Shown: piece by piece, positions 27,406 to 36,276 of the stretch
Layout: every line of letters begins with the position of its first letter
Position numbering within the stretch: position 1 is the first letter of the stretch
Origin: Mitsuaria sp. PDC51
Lineage (GTDB): Bacteria; Pseudomonadota; Gammaproteobacteria; Burkholderiales; Burkholderiaceae_C
Length of the DNA stretch: 64,000 bases
Direction: 5' to 3'
NCBI RefSeq assembly: GCF_900113225.1
Contig: NZ_FOZE01000002.1
Coordinates: 1,302,001 to 1,366,000, forward strand
Made by a program: the position numbers and the translations under genes
Notes under the pieces: model-generated
Told to the model about the DNA's origin: nothing
What the model saw: only the letters and a program-made list of their open reading frames with translations
Database searches by the model: none

Positions 27406-30315
27406 GTGAAACTGAATCAACTCGCTCGCTGTCTCGTGGTGGTGGGGCTGGGCGCCCATGCGGCGGCCTGGTCGCAGGAGGTCCAGAAGATGGAGCGGGT
27501 GGAGATCACCGGCTCGAGCATCAAGCGCATCCAGGACGAAGGCGCGCTGCCGGTGCAGACCATCTCCCGCCGGGACCTGGACCGCCAGGGCATCGTGTCT
27601 GCCGAGCAGCTGATCGCCACACTCTCGGCCAACGGCAACGGCCTGGACAACCTGGCCTCCAATGCCGACGTGGTCTCGGGCCAGGCGCGGGGCAACAACG
27701 GCGCGACCTCCGCCAACCTGCGCCTGCAGGGCGCCAACGCGACGCTGATCCTGCTGAACGGCCGCCGCATCGCCGCGCACGGCCTCAACGGCGGCGTCGT
27801 CGACCTGAACCAGATCCCGATGGCCGCCATCGAGCGCGTCGAGGTGCTCAAGGACGGCGCCTCCTCGACCTACGGCACCGATGCCGTGGGCGGCGTCATC
27901 AACTTCATCCTGCGCAAGGACTACCAGGGCCTGCAGGCCAGCGCCTTCACCGACGTGACCGAACACGGCGGCGGCAACATCTACCGCGCGTCGCTGACCG
28001 GCGGCGCCGGCAACATCGACAAGGACGGCTTCAACCTGCTGGCGGTGCTGTCGGTGACCGACAACAAGCGCCTGGACGGCTCGCAGCGCGATTTCGTCAA
28101 CAGCTTCCAGCCCGATCGCGGCCTGTCGCCGGACACGCGCGGCACGCCCTTCGCGACGCTCTTCCTGCCCACGACGACGGGCACGACCATCCGCAACGTG
28201 CTGAGCCGCCCGGGCTCCAACGCCAACACCGGCCCGCTGTACAACGGCGCCGCGATCAACAGCGTCAACATCCTGGACCTGCCCGGCCAGGCCGGTTGCG
28301 CCTCGCAGCCGGGCATGGGGCCGTATGCGGAGAAGCTGTGGAACTCGGCCTCCGCCTCGCCGGCCAACCAGTTCGGCTGCGCCTGGGACACCGGACGCGC
28401 CGCGGTCATCCAGCAGCCGGTCAAGAACACCAACCTGGTCACCCGCGGCCAGCTCAAGCTCGGCGAGCACCTGCTGACCGGCGAGCTGCTGCTGGGCAAG
28501 TCGGAGTCGACCAAGTACTTCTCGCCCAACCAGATCAGCAGCGCCGCGTCGACCTCGACGCTGGGCCTGCCCAATGGGACGACCACGCGCAACCCCTTCG
28601 CCGACCTGGCCTATCCGTCCAGCGGTGCCGGCTACCAGCGGGTGTTCGACGCGCTGGTGGCGCAGTTCCCTTCGCTGGCCGCCAATCAGGGCCTGCCGAT
28701 GACCTTCCGCTGGCGCTGCATGGAATGCGGCGAGCGCGCCATCGGCACCGACACCGACACCGGCCGCTACCTGCTGAGCCTGGACGGCCCGCTGCCCTTC
28801 CTCAAGGACTGGGACTACAAGGCCGGCGCCTCGCACGCCTACAGCAAGAGCACCTCGACGCTGGGCAGCGGCTATCACAACTACGTCGGCCTGGCCAACC
28901 TGATCAACACCGGCGTGCTCAACCCCTTCCTGCTGGCGGGCGAGTCGCAGACGCCGGCGGCGCTGGCGGCGCTCAACGCCATCTCGGCGGCGGGGACGGA
29001 GCTCTATGGCGGCAAGTACACGACCGACCAGTTCGACGCCACCGTGTCGGGCCCGGTCTTCAAGCTGCCGGCGGGCGAGGTGATGGCGGCGCTGGGCGTG
29101 GACTACCGCATCGAGAAGTACCGCTTCGACGGCAACACCTCGGTCAACACCAACGACATCAACACCTGGGTCTACAACGCGCCGTTCGACAACATCAACG
29201 CGCTGAGCGGCGTGAAGCGCAAGGTGGGCGCGATCTTCGGCGAAACCATCATCCCGATCGTCAAGAACCTCGACCTGAACCTGTCGGTGCGCTATGACAA
29301 GTACACCGGCTTCGGCAGCACGACCAACCCGAAGGCGTCGGTGCGCTACCAGCCGCTGGAGAGCCTGGTGTTCCGCGCCTCGTACAGCACCGGCTTCCGG
29401 GTGCCCACCTTCAACCAGCTGTTCAATGGCGTGACCGAGTCGCCCTACACCGGCGCCGGCGTGCCGGATCCGGCGACCTGCCCCGGCAACGTGGTGAGCA
29501 ACGCGCCGGGCTGCCAGGCGATCACCTTCAACACGCTCTTCGGCGGCAAGCCGGACCTGCGGCCGGAGGAGTCGAAGATGTCCAACATCGGCTTCGTGTG
29601 GCAGCCCTCGCCGGCCTTCAACATGAGCGTCGACCTGTGGGACATCAAGCGCGACGGCCAGATCCAGAGCCTGACGCTGTCGCAGATCCTGAACAACTAC
29701 CAGCTCTTCCCCGAGGCCTTCCTGCGTGACAGCACCGGCGCGCTGAAGATCGTCGACACGCGCTGGATCAACACCGGCGAGACGCGCACGCGCGGGCTGG
29801 AGCTGTCGATGCGCGGCAGCACGCCGCTCAACGGCGGCCGCCTGACGGCCGGCCTGGATGGCACCTACCTGCTGGAGAAGAAGTCCAAGCTGCTGGACAA
29901 CGTGCCCTTCGGGCCGAGCGAGGTCGGCCGCTTCACGCGCTCGAGCGAGCTGGGCCTGCGCTGGAAGCACAGCGCCTACATCACCTACGCCTATGGCGAC
30001 TGGGCCTGGTCGCTGCGCCAGCAGTACTCGACGGGCTACTACGGCTACGTGCCGCCGGGCATCGCCAACGGCAACGCGACGGCCCCGGCCTTCGACCCGT
30101 GGGTCAAGCCGTACTACCTGCACCACGTCAGCGTGGCCTACACCGGCATCAAGAACCTGACGATCACGGCCGGCATCAAGAACATCCTCGACCAGGACCC
30201 GCCGTTCGCGAACAGCTACGACAGCAACACCGGCTCGGGCAGCTCGTGGGAGCCGCGCGTCGCCGACCCGCGCGGGCGCTCGTTCACGCTGGGGCTGGAC
30301 TACAAGTTCTTCTGA
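27406..30315 (+). CDS. TonB-dependent outer-membrane receptor
   Basis: A 969-residue TonB receptor. The signal peptide ends AAAWSQE. A TonB-box-like stretch (KMERVEITGSSIKR) is followed by the plug (LPVQTISRRDLDRQGIVSAEQL, then IERVEVLKDGASSTYGTDA) and a barrel ending in LGLDYKFF. GTG at 27406 is chosen because AAGGAGAAGGTC, a strong ribosome binding site, lies just before it; the frame is open further upstream without one. It is divergent from dacB across 225 bp. The substrate is unknown. This plug type, with IERVEVLKDGASS, is common in Xanthomonas and Roseateles relatives. A link to cell-wall uptake is by position only. Confidence 0.92.
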   Translation: MKLNQLARCLVVVGLGAHAAAWSQEVQKMERVEITGSSIKRIQDEGALPVQTISRRDLDRQGIVSAEQLIATLSANGNGLDNLASNADVVSGQARGNNGATSANLRLQGANATLILLNGRRIAAHGLNGGVVDLNQIPMAAIERVEVLKDGASSTYGTDAVGGVINFILRKDYQGLQASAFTDVTEHGGGNIYRASLTGGAGNIDKDGFNLLAVLSVTDNKRLDGSQRDFVNSFQPDRGLSPDTRGTPFATLFLPTTTGTTIRNVLSRPGSNANTGPLYNGAAINSVNILDLPGQAGCASQPGMGPYAEKLWNSASASPANQFGCAWDTGRAAVIQQPVKNTNLVTRGQLKLGEHLLTGELLLGKSESTKYFSPNQISSAASTSTLGLPNGTTTRNPFADLAYPSSGAGYQRVFDALVAQFPSLAANQGLPMTFRWRCMECGERAIGTDTDTGRYLLSLDGPLPFLKDWDYKAGASHAYSKSTSTLGSGYHNYVGLANLINTGVLNPFLLAGESQTPAALAALNAISAAGTELYGGKYTTDQFDATVSGPVFKLPAGEVMAALGVDYRIEKYRFDGNTSVNTNDINTWVYNAPFDNINALSGVKRKVGAIFGETIIPIVKNLDLNLSVRYDKYTGFGSTTNPKASVRYQPLESLVFRASYSTGFRVPTFNQLFNGVTESPYTGAGVPDPATCPGNVVSNAPGCQAITFNTLFGGKPDLRPEESKMSNIGFVWQPSPAFNMSVDLWDIKRDGQIQSLTLSQILNNYQLFPEAFLRDSTGALKIVDTRWINTGETRTRGLELSMRGSTPLNGGRLTAGLDGTYLLEKKSKLLDNVPFGPSEVGRFTRSSELGLRWKHSAYITYAYGDWAWSLRQQYSTGYYGYVPPGIANGNATAPAFDPWVKPYYLHHVSVAYTGIKNLTITAGIKNILDQDPPFANSYDSNTGSGSSWEPRVADPRGRSFTLGLDYKFF

Positions 30316-30360
30316 TCGCTCCGATGGCCTGCCGCCTCGCGCGGCGGGCTCGGACACACG

Positions 30361-30391
30361 AAAGCCCGCCGGGGAACCGGCGGGCTTTTTT
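30361..30391. terminator. Strong intrinsic terminator after the TonB receptor gene
   Basis: AAAGCCCGCCGG (30361-30372) and CCGGCGGGCTTT (30377-30388) pair perfectly over 12 bp with a GGAA loop and six T residues on the + strand (30386-30391). The A-run on the other arm lets it also serve the leftward antitoxin gene, whose stop codon it overlaps. Confidence 0.9.
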
Positions 30392-30737
30392 ACGCCTTGC
30401 CGCCCAGTGCGGCCGAGGTCAAGGGGAAGATGCGCTGCACGCCCTGCTCCCGGATCGTGTGCAGGAATCGCAGGAGCGGACCGGTCGGTCGATCCAGCCC
30501 TTGCTCGTAGCGGCGCAGCAGCCGCGCTGTCGTGCTGAGCATGTTCGCGAAGACATAGAGGCTGAGGTCCGCCTCCTCCCGGATGGCCCGGACCTCGTCG
30601 GGCGTCAGCGGCGCCGGCGGTGCAATGCCGCACCACGCCAGGCGTTGGAAATGCTCACCGCTGACCAACCCGCAGGCGTGCATGCCGCGTCCGGTCTTCA
30701 CCATTCGATCAATCGAGTCGTACTTGCGCTTGCGCAT
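30390..30737 (-). CDS. HigA-like XRE-family antitoxin
   Basis: A 115-residue helix-turn-helix protein. LTPDEVRAIREEADLSLYVFANML and TARLLRRYEQGLDRPTGPLLRFLHTI are the DNA-binding domain characteristic of HigA/MqsA-type antitoxins, in which the toxin gene comes first. The upstream frame is a broken HigB/RelE-like toxin that overlaps its start. The ATG at 30737 is used; a GTG directly before it is possible. The recognition helix reads STTARLLRRYEQG where a family member would often have VS.. VW.WEQG, so some drift is possible. It appears to be an orphan left from a decayed module. Confidence 0.8.
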   Translation of the reverse strand: MRKRKYDSIDRMVKTGRGMHACGLVSGEHFQRLAWCGIAPPAPLTPDEVRAIREEADLSLYVFANMLSTTARLLRRYEQGLDRPTGPLLRFLHTIREQGVQRIFPLTSAALGGKA

Positions 30738-30976
30738 CACAGAGCACCTCCGTCAGAAATCCAGAATTGATTGCGGCATCCCGCTGAACGATGAAGCCAT
30801 CGCGTTTGCCGGCGCCGGATCGTGCAATCCGCTTCTTGAAGAGTCCACTACCAAGATCTGCATCGATCAGGCCGCGTTCCATTTCAGCCACGGCACGGCA
30901 GAGATCACCGTCTGCGCATGCCCTGCTTGCGCCTCCACTTTTGAAAGCCTGGGACCAGATAGACGGCGCGAGCCAT
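30709..30976 (-). pseudogene. Decayed HigB/RelE-family toxin
   Basis: The original start is the ATG at 30976, with a strong ribosome binding site (AGGAGG). The frame gives ARAVYLVPGFQKWRRKQGM and then stops. Removing one base near 30920 brings translation into the frame DGDLCRAVAEMERGLIDADLG, SGLFKKRIARSGAGKRDGF, which is the core of this toxin family. The middle beta-strands that should follow (the FFVYGFAKNE-like part) are missing. The sequence goes straight to a plausible C-terminus (AAINSGFLTEVLCDAQ) that overlaps the antitoxin start. So there is at least one frameshift and one internal deletion. Family assignment is from memory of the DUF1044/HigB-2 pattern. Confidence 0.7.
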
Positions 30977-31071
30977 GTCGACCTCCTCGCATCTTCGCGA
31001 ACGAGAAGAGTGCCAGGCCTTGCGTGCCAAGTCGTCGCCCTGAGGTCGGCCCTCCGATGGGGGCAACCTGC

Positions 31072-31980
31072 TCAGGCTTCGAGCGTTCTCGCGACCGGAT
31101 CCAGCGTCACCGCGACACCAATCGGCAGCGGAAGGTTCGGCGACGCATGGCCGCTTGGCCAACCGGCAAGCACCGGCACGCCGAGCCCGCCGAAGTAATC
31201 GGCCAGCACCTCATCCGGCGAGTCCGCATCGCTGAAGCTGCCCAGCAGCACGGCCGTCAGCTGGTCGAGCGCGCCGCTCAGGCGCAGCTGGCACAGCAGG
31301 CGATCGATCTTGTAGGGGTCCTCCCCGACGTCCTCGAGGAACAGCACCGAGCCCCGCAGGTCCGGCATGAACGGCGTGCCCAGCAGCGCCACGAGCACCG
31401 CGAGATTGCCTCCCGTGAGCACGCCGCGAACGGGTGCCGTCCCGCGATTCAGCGGGTGCGGTGCGAGCGCAGGCCCAAGCCGCTCTCCTTCCCGCAGACC
31501 CCGCCGCAGCCGCTGCGCGAGCGCGACGGCATCGGCCCATCCGGACTCCCCCTTGCACCAGTCCGAGGCCGGCATCGGCGCATGCCAGCTGGCGAGGCCC
31601 TCCTGCTGTCGCAGCGCCATCAGCGCCGTCAGGTCGCTGTAGCCGATCAGCGGCTTCGGGAAGCGGCGCAGCAGCGCGCGATCGATCCGGTCCAGCAGCC
31701 GCATGCAGCCGTAACCGCCGCGCAGGCCGATGACGGCGTCGACGTCGGGATCGGCCAGCGCGGCCTCCAGGTCGTTCAGCCGCCGGTCGTCGTCCGCCGC
31801 GAGATGGCCGAGGAACGCGGGACCCGCGCAGCCCGGGAACACCTTCGCGCGAAAGCCCAGCCGCTCGATCATCGGCACGACCTGATCGAGCCTGCCTTCG
31901 CGCGGCGGACCGGCGGGGGCGATGATGCCGAGGCAGGCGCGCTCGGGCAGGGGAGGCAGCAGCATGGGGGTGGAAGGCAT
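31072..31980 (-). CDS. ldcA: LD-carboxypeptidase (S66), cytoplasmic type
   Basis: A 302-residue second LdcA without a signal peptide, the normal length for the cytoplasmic recycling enzyme. It has LGIIAPAGPP at the start, LRGGYGCMRLLD, the nucleophile in LIGYSDLTALM, the Glu in LFLEDVGEDPYKIDR, and the His in SGHASPNLPLPIG. It trims the terminal D-Ala from imported tetrapeptides so that the tripeptide can be reused. It is the last gene of a leftward group with the beta-lactamase-like gene (19 bp) and dadA. The start at 31980 is chosen because the frame upstream (TTG at 31989) lacks support. Confidence 0.92.
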   Translation of the reverse strand: MPSTPMLLPPLPERACLGIIAPAGPPREGRLDQVVPMIERLGFRAKVFPGCAGPAFLGHLAADDDRRLNDLEAALADPDVDAVIGLRGGYGCMRLLDRIDRALLRRFPKPLIGYSDLTALMALRQQEGLASWHAPMPASDWCKGESGWADAVALAQRLRRGLREGERLGPALAPHPLNRGTAPVRGVLTGGNLAVLVALLGTPFMPDLRGSVLFLEDVGEDPYKIDRLLCQLRLSGALDQLTAVLLGSFSDADSPDEVLADYFGGLGVPVLAGWPSGHASPNLPLPIGVAVTLDPVARTLEA

Positions 31981-31998
31981 CACGATCAACCGTCGAGT

Positions 31999-33330
31999 TC
32001 AGGCCTCGAGCCACGCCGCCATCCGCGCGTCGATCGCGGCGCCGAGCGCCGGGATGCGCCACGTCGTCGGGCAGCGGGAATCGGGAGCGTAGCGCGACCC
32101 GAGGCTGGTCAGCAGCGCGATCAGGTAATGGCGCCGGCGCGGCGCGATGCCGCGCACGATGCCGGCATCGGACGCGTAGTTCTCCGTGTTGCCGGTCTTG
32201 TGCGCGAACCAGACCTCGCCGCCGGCCGCGAAGCGCCGCAGGTCGCCGGGCAGCGACACCTCGCCCGCCTGCAGCGATCCGTCCGGCTGCAACCACCGCG
32301 ACGGCAGCCGCGCCGGCAGGCCCGGCACCCAGCCCGGCACGCCCGCCAAGGCGCCACTCGACAGCACCTGATGCAGCGCCTGGTCCTGCAGCGCATGCAT
32401 CGCCTGATTGCGGCTCTCGGGCGACAGCCGCGGCGCGTCGGCCGCCAGCCAGGGCGCGCGGGGCGCGGTCGGGTCCAGCCACCAGAGCAGGCGCACCGTG
32501 TCCCACGCCGTCATCTGGATCTGCCCGACGCCGGACCCCGCCGCGTTGCCCCAGCCGCCCTCGGCCGTCGTGTTGGCCAGGCGCAGCGTCGTCAGCCCGA
32601 GCGACGCGAACAGCGCATGCAACTCGTTGCGCACCTCGCGTCCGCCGTCGCGACGGATCGCACCGGCCGCATGCATCAGCGTCACCAGCGCCGAGGTCGC
32701 CTCGTTGCTGCTCCAGGTGACCATGTCATAGGCCCAGTCGGCCACCACGCGCTCGCGGCCGCCGTATTCCAGCGACTGCCACCAGCCAGCGCGTCCCTGG
32801 TCGACCAGCCGCCCGATGCCGACCAGCACCATCAGCTTCAGCAGCGACGCCGGATAGGGCGCGACCACGCGGCCGCCGCCCTCGCCCGCGGCGCCCGCGA
32901 GCGGCACCCAGTCCATCGCGGACCAATCCGAGCCCGGGCGCCACGCGATCGAGTTCCCGTCGGCATCGCGCTGGTCCGCCAGGAAGCGCAAGTTGCGCAC
33001 CGGCCCGCCATCGGCCGGCAGCTCGGCGATCAAGCCCTGCGGATGCTCGCGCGAGAACGCCACGTTCGCCCACACCGGCGGTCCCGACTCGGGGAAGGCC
33101 GCGACGGCCAGGTCGATGCTGGGGAAGTGCCGGATCGGTCGCCCCTCGTCCTGCGGATCCAGCGTCGCGCCGAAGTCCTGCGCCAGGACCGCCTCGCGCA
33201 AGGCCTGGGCCAGGGCGGCTTGGGTCAACGGCTGTGCGGGACGAGCGCCCGGACGAAGCGGCGCGCGGCGGTCCGCCGGCGCGGCGGGCGATGGCGCCGT
33301 GGGCGAGGGCGCGGTGCGTCCGTCCGTCAC
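31999..33330 (-). CDS. Class-A beta-lactamase-like serine hydrolase
   Basis: A 443-residue penicillin-recognising enzyme. The motifs are SLLK (Ser 162 to Lys 165), SSN (207-209) and KTG (378-380), in the correct order. It is about 150 residues longer than secreted class A beta-lactamases. The usual ExxLN of the omega loop is not evident; only AEGGWGN (residues 256-262) is close to that place. No signal peptide is visible. The N-terminal 60 residues are proline- and alanine-rich and then helical. It may be a DD-peptidase or esterase, or a divergent lactamase. Placement between ldcA and dadA suggests a cell-wall peptide role. The GTG start at 33330 sits 9 bp after the dadA stop. Confidence 0.8.
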   Translation of the reverse strand: MTDGRTAPSPTAPSPAAPADRRAPLRPGARPAQPLTQAALAQALREAVLAQDFGATLDPQDEGRPIRHFPSIDLAVAAFPESGPPVWANVAFSREHPQGLIAELPADGGPVRNLRFLADQRDADGNSIAWRPGSDWSAMDWVPLAGAAGEGGGRVVAPYPASLLKLMVLVGIGRLVDQGRAGWWQSLEYGGRERVVADWAYDMVTWSSNEATSALVTLMHAAGAIRRDGGREVRNELHALFASLGLTTLRLANTTAEGGWGNAAGSGVGQIQMTAWDTVRLLWWLDPTAPRAPWLAADAPRLSPESRNQAMHALQDQALHQVLSSGALAGVPGWVPGLPARLPSRWLQPDGSLQAGEVSLPGDLRRFAAGGEVWFAHKTGNTENYASDAGIVRGIAPRRRHYLIALLTSLGSRYAPDSRCPTTWRIPALGAAIDARMAAWLEA

Positions 33331-33339
33331 CGCGAGCCC

Positions 33340-34602
33340 TCAGGCAGCACGCAGCTGCAGCCCGTCCAGCGCGATCGGGCTGGGTTTGCCGGAAACCAAG
33401 TCGGCCACGATGCGGGCCGAGCCGAAGGAGAAGGTGAAACCCAGGGCGCCATGGCCGACATTCAGCCACAGCCCGCGCAGCGGGGTCTCGCCCAGCATCG
33501 GCGCGCCAGACGGCGTGGCCGGCCGCAGCCCGGCCCAGGGCACCGCGCGGTCGTAGTCGGCGGCCTTCGGGAAGGTCTCGCGCACATTGCGCTGCAAGGC
33601 CGCCAGGCGCTTGGGATCGATGCGGGTGTCCTCGCCGACCAGGTCGACCATCGCCGCCACGCGCAGCTGCTGACCGATGCGGGCATAGAGCGTCTTGCGT
33701 TCGAAGTCAGTCACGCTGACCGTCGGCGGACGGTGCACGCCGTTGATCGGCGCGGACAGGCTGTAGCCCTTGAGCGGATACAGCGGCAGCCGCAGGCCGA
33801 CCAGTTCCGCCAGCGCCGCGCTCTGCAGCCCGGCCGCCAGCACGACCCCGCCGGTCGCCAGTTCGCCCTGGTCGGTGCGCAGCGCGACGACGCGCTCGCC
33901 CTCGACGACGAAACCGGTCGCATGCGCCTGCAGCCGTCCCTGGAAATTCGGATGCCGCGCGAGGCGCTCGCCCAGCTGGACGCTGAGCGCGTGGCAATCG
34001 GCCACGGCCTCGCCCGCGGTGAAGATGCCACCCGCGAGCCAGTCCGCGCCGCCATCGCCCAGCGCGGGTTCGATGGCGAGGCATTCGTCCCGGGTCAGCG
34101 CGCGTTCCGGTCCGCCCGGCGCGCGCGCGGCCACGCGGGCGAATTCCTCGGCCTTCCGGTAGACGACCAGCTTGCCGGGCGTGCGCAGCTCGATGGCGTC
34201 GAGCGCCGCGTGGCGTTGCAGCTCGCCGAAGCATTGCTGGCTGAAGGCGCCCAGTTCGAGCAGGCGCTCGGTGGTGCGCTGGTTGATCGGACCGCGGCAG
34301 TGGGCGAGGAAGGCGGCCAGCCAGCGCCACTGCGCGGCGGTGCCATCGGGCTTGAAGCGCAGCGGGCCGTCGGGGTCCAGCAGCCAGCGCAGCGCCTTCA
34401 GCGGCACGCCGGCATCGGCCAGCGGCGACACGTAGCGGTAGCTGAGCTGCCCGCCGTTGGCCCGGCTCGCGCCGGTGGCGAGCGCGGCCTCGCGCTCCAC
34501 CAGCGTCACCCGGTGCCCCGCCTCCGCCAGGGCCCAGGCGGTGGTGACGCCAACGACGCCGCCACCGATCACCACGAGTTGCTTCATCCCGGACGAATTC
34601 AT
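33340..34602 (-). CDS. dadA: D-amino acid dehydrogenase
   Basis: A 420-residue FAD-dependent oxidoreductase. The dinucleotide motif is VVIGGGVVGVTTAWALAEAG, followed by SRANGGQLSYRYVSPLADAG. The latter is the DadA signature. The C-terminal flavin-contact region includes NVGHGALGFTFSFGSA. DadA oxidises D-alanine to pyruvate and ammonia at the inner membrane and feeds electrons to quinone. D-Ala is what DdpX, LdcA, DacB and Alr act on or release, so it completes the disposal route. The start at 34602 is uncertain; the ATG at 34587 also fits. No dadX adjoins it, but alr is 10 kb away. Confidence 0.93.
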   Translation of the reverse strand: MNSSGMKQLVVIGGGVVGVTTAWALAEAGHRVTLVEREAALATGASRANGGQLSYRYVSPLADAGVPLKALRWLLDPDGPLRFKPDGTAAQWRWLAAFLAHCRGPINQRTTERLLELGAFSQQCFGELQRHAALDAIELRTPGKLVVYRKAEEFARVAARAPGGPERALTRDECLAIEPALGDGGADWLAGGIFTAGEAVADCHALSVQLGERLARHPNFQGRLQAHATGFVVEGERVVALRTDQGELATGGVVLAAGLQSAALAELVGLRLPLYPLKGYSLSAPINGVHRPPTVSVTDFERKTLYARIGQQLRVAAMVDLVGEDTRIDPKRLAALQRNVRETFPKAADYDRAVPWAGLRPATPSGAPMLGETPLRGLWLNVGHGALGFTFSFGSARIVADLVSGKPSPIALDGLQLRAA

Positions 34603-34757
34603 TCTTGAATGGTCCGGGAGGGTACGGATTCGCGCCGCCCTCAGCCAATGAAAGCGAGGCCGCCACCCATAACCCTGTTGAATGCGCGCAAATGCGGTGC
34701 CAGCGGGTGGCAGCGCAGTGACGGCGCGGTGACAGACAACGCGCCAACCGGGTTACT

Positions 34758-34871
34758 CCCTCTCCCCGCCGCGTGCGGGGAGAGGGCGGGGGTGAGGGGT
34801 CTTTCGATCTGCCGCAGCGCTACGGCGAGAACCCCCTCACCCTGCCCTCTCCCCCTCCCGGGGGGAGAGGG
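34758..34871. repeat. Paired inverted REP-like hairpins in the gap before dadA
   Basis: The 340-bp gap 34603-34942 holds no gene. It has one hairpin of CCCTCTCCCCGC and GCGGGGAGAGGG (34758-34786) and a second of CCCTCTCCCCC and GGGGGAGAGGG (34845-34871). The flanks GGGTGAGGGGT (34790-34800) and ACCCCCTCACCC (34831-34842) are mutual inverted copies. The whole therefore looks like a two-unit bacterial interspersed mosaic element in head-to-head order. A related hairpin occurs at 42696. It lies between two genes transcribed leftwards (tyrB and dadA). Confidence 0.75.
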
Positions 34872-34942
34872 AATGATGCGGGCGCGAGGGGTGTCGAGAG
34901 AGGGGATGAATCCCAGGCGAAGGGACCAGACGGAGACGTCGG

Positions 34943-36136
34943 TCAGGCCAGCACGGCTGCCATCGCGTTCGCGGTGGCTTCGACATTGCGGGTGTTCAGG
35001 CCGGCGATGCACATCCGGCCCGAGCGCAGGATGTAGACGCCGAATTCCTCGCGCAGGCGGTCCACCTGCTCCGGCGTCAGCCCGGTGTAGCTGAACATGC
35101 CGCGCTGCGTCAGGAAGTAATCGAAGTTGCGCCCCGGAATCTTGGCCGTGATGACCTCGAACAGCGCGTTGCGCATCGCCAGGATGCGCTCGCGCATCTC
35201 CTCGACCTCGCCCTCCCACAGCGCGCGCAGCGCCGGGTCGCCCAGCACCTTGGCCACGACCTGGCCGCCATGCATCGGCGGGTTGGAGTAGTTGCGGCGG
35301 ATGGTGAACTTCAGCTGGCCCAGCACGTTGGCCGCCTGCGCCGCGTCCGGGCACACGACCGACAGCGCGCCGCAGCGCTCGCCGTACAGGCTCATGTTCT
35401 TGGAGAAGCTGTTGGCGACGAAGAAGCTCAGCCCCTCGGCGGCCAGCGCGCGGATCGCGAAGGTGTCCTGCTCCAGCCCGTCGCCGTAGCCCTGATAGGC
35501 CAGGTCCAGGAAGGCGATCAGCTCGCGCTCCTTCAGCACCGGGATCAGCGCGTCCCATTGCGACTGCGACAGGTCCACGCCGGTCGGGTTGTGGCAGCAC
35601 GCATGCAGCAGCACGATGCTGCGCGCAGGCGCCTCCGCCAGCGCCTGCAGCATCGCGTCGAAGCGCAGGCCGCCGGTCTTGGCGTCGTAGTACGGGTAGC
35701 TGCGGCACTCCAGCCCCGAGCCCTCGAAGACGGCGCGGTGGTTGTCCCAGGTCGGGTCGCTCAGGTAGATGGCGCTGTCGGGGAAGTAACGCTTGATGAA
35801 ATCCGCGCCCACCTTCAGGCCGCCCGACGAGCCCACGCCCTGGATGGTCGCCACCCGGTTGCTCTTGAGCGCCTCGCTGTCGGCGCCGAACAGCAGCTTC
35901 TGCACCTCGGTGCGGAAATTGGCGGCACCTTCCATCGGCAGGTAGGGCCGGGCGCCGGCCTGCTCCACCACGGCCAGCTCGGCCCGGCGCACCGAATCGA
36001 GCATCGGGATGCGGCCGTCGTCGTCGAAGTAGATGCCGATGGACAGGTTGATCTTCTGCGTGCGCGGGTCCTTCTGGAAGGCCTCGTTCAGGCTGAGGAT
36101 GGGATCGCCCGCGTAGGCGTCGACGTGCTGGAACAT
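34943..36136 (-). CDS. tyrB: Aromatic amino acid aminotransferase
   Basis: A 397-residue class I PLP aminotransferase of the aspartate/tyrosine group. The PLP lysine is in [19 protein letters not shown]. The Asn and Asp/Tyr contacts are in [13 protein letters not shown] and [13 protein letters not shown]. The C-terminal Arg is in [10 protein letters not shown]. It transaminates phenylalanine, tyrosine and aspartate with 2-oxoglutarate in the cytoplasm. The ATG at 36136 gives [20 protein letters not shown], the usual start. It is the upstream leftward neighbour of the REP-like element. A direct part in wall recycling is not implied. Confidence 0.93.
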   Translation of the reverse strand: MFQHVDAYAGDPILSLNEAFQKDPRTQKINLSIGIYFDDDGRIPMLDSVRRAELAVVEQAGARPYLPMEGAANFRTEVQKLLFGADSEALKSNRVATIQGVGSSGGLKVGADFIKRYFPDSAIYLSDPTWDNHRAVFEGSGLECRSYPYYDAKTGGLRFDAMLQALAEAPARSIVLLHACCHNPTGVDLSQSQWDALIPVLKERELIAFLDLAYQGYGDGLEQDTFAIRALAAEGLSFFVANSFSKNMSLYGERCGALSVVCPDAAQAANVLGQLKFTIRRNYSNPPMHGGQVVAKVLGDPALRALWEGEVEEMRERILAMRNALFEVITAKIPGRNFDYFLTQRGMFSYTGLTPEQVDRLREEFGVYILRSGRMCIAGLNTRNVEATANAMAAVLA

Positions 36137-36276
36137 GCTGGGAACTCCAGGTTGGACAAACGGCGGCGGCCATTATCCCCAGCCGGACCCCGCCGCACCG
36201 CAACAGCCCCGCCGCCGGCGCACCGGTACAGCACGACGACAATGCCGGCTTCGCATCACCTGCCCCACCGAATCAC

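Noticed and set aside
25747-30636. A single open frame of about 1629 codons on the minus strand, including dacB
   Set aside because: Only the dacB part has family motifs, a lipobox and a plausible start. The upstream part is low-complexity arginine, glycine and alanine opposite the TonB receptor gene, an effect of the high G+C content.
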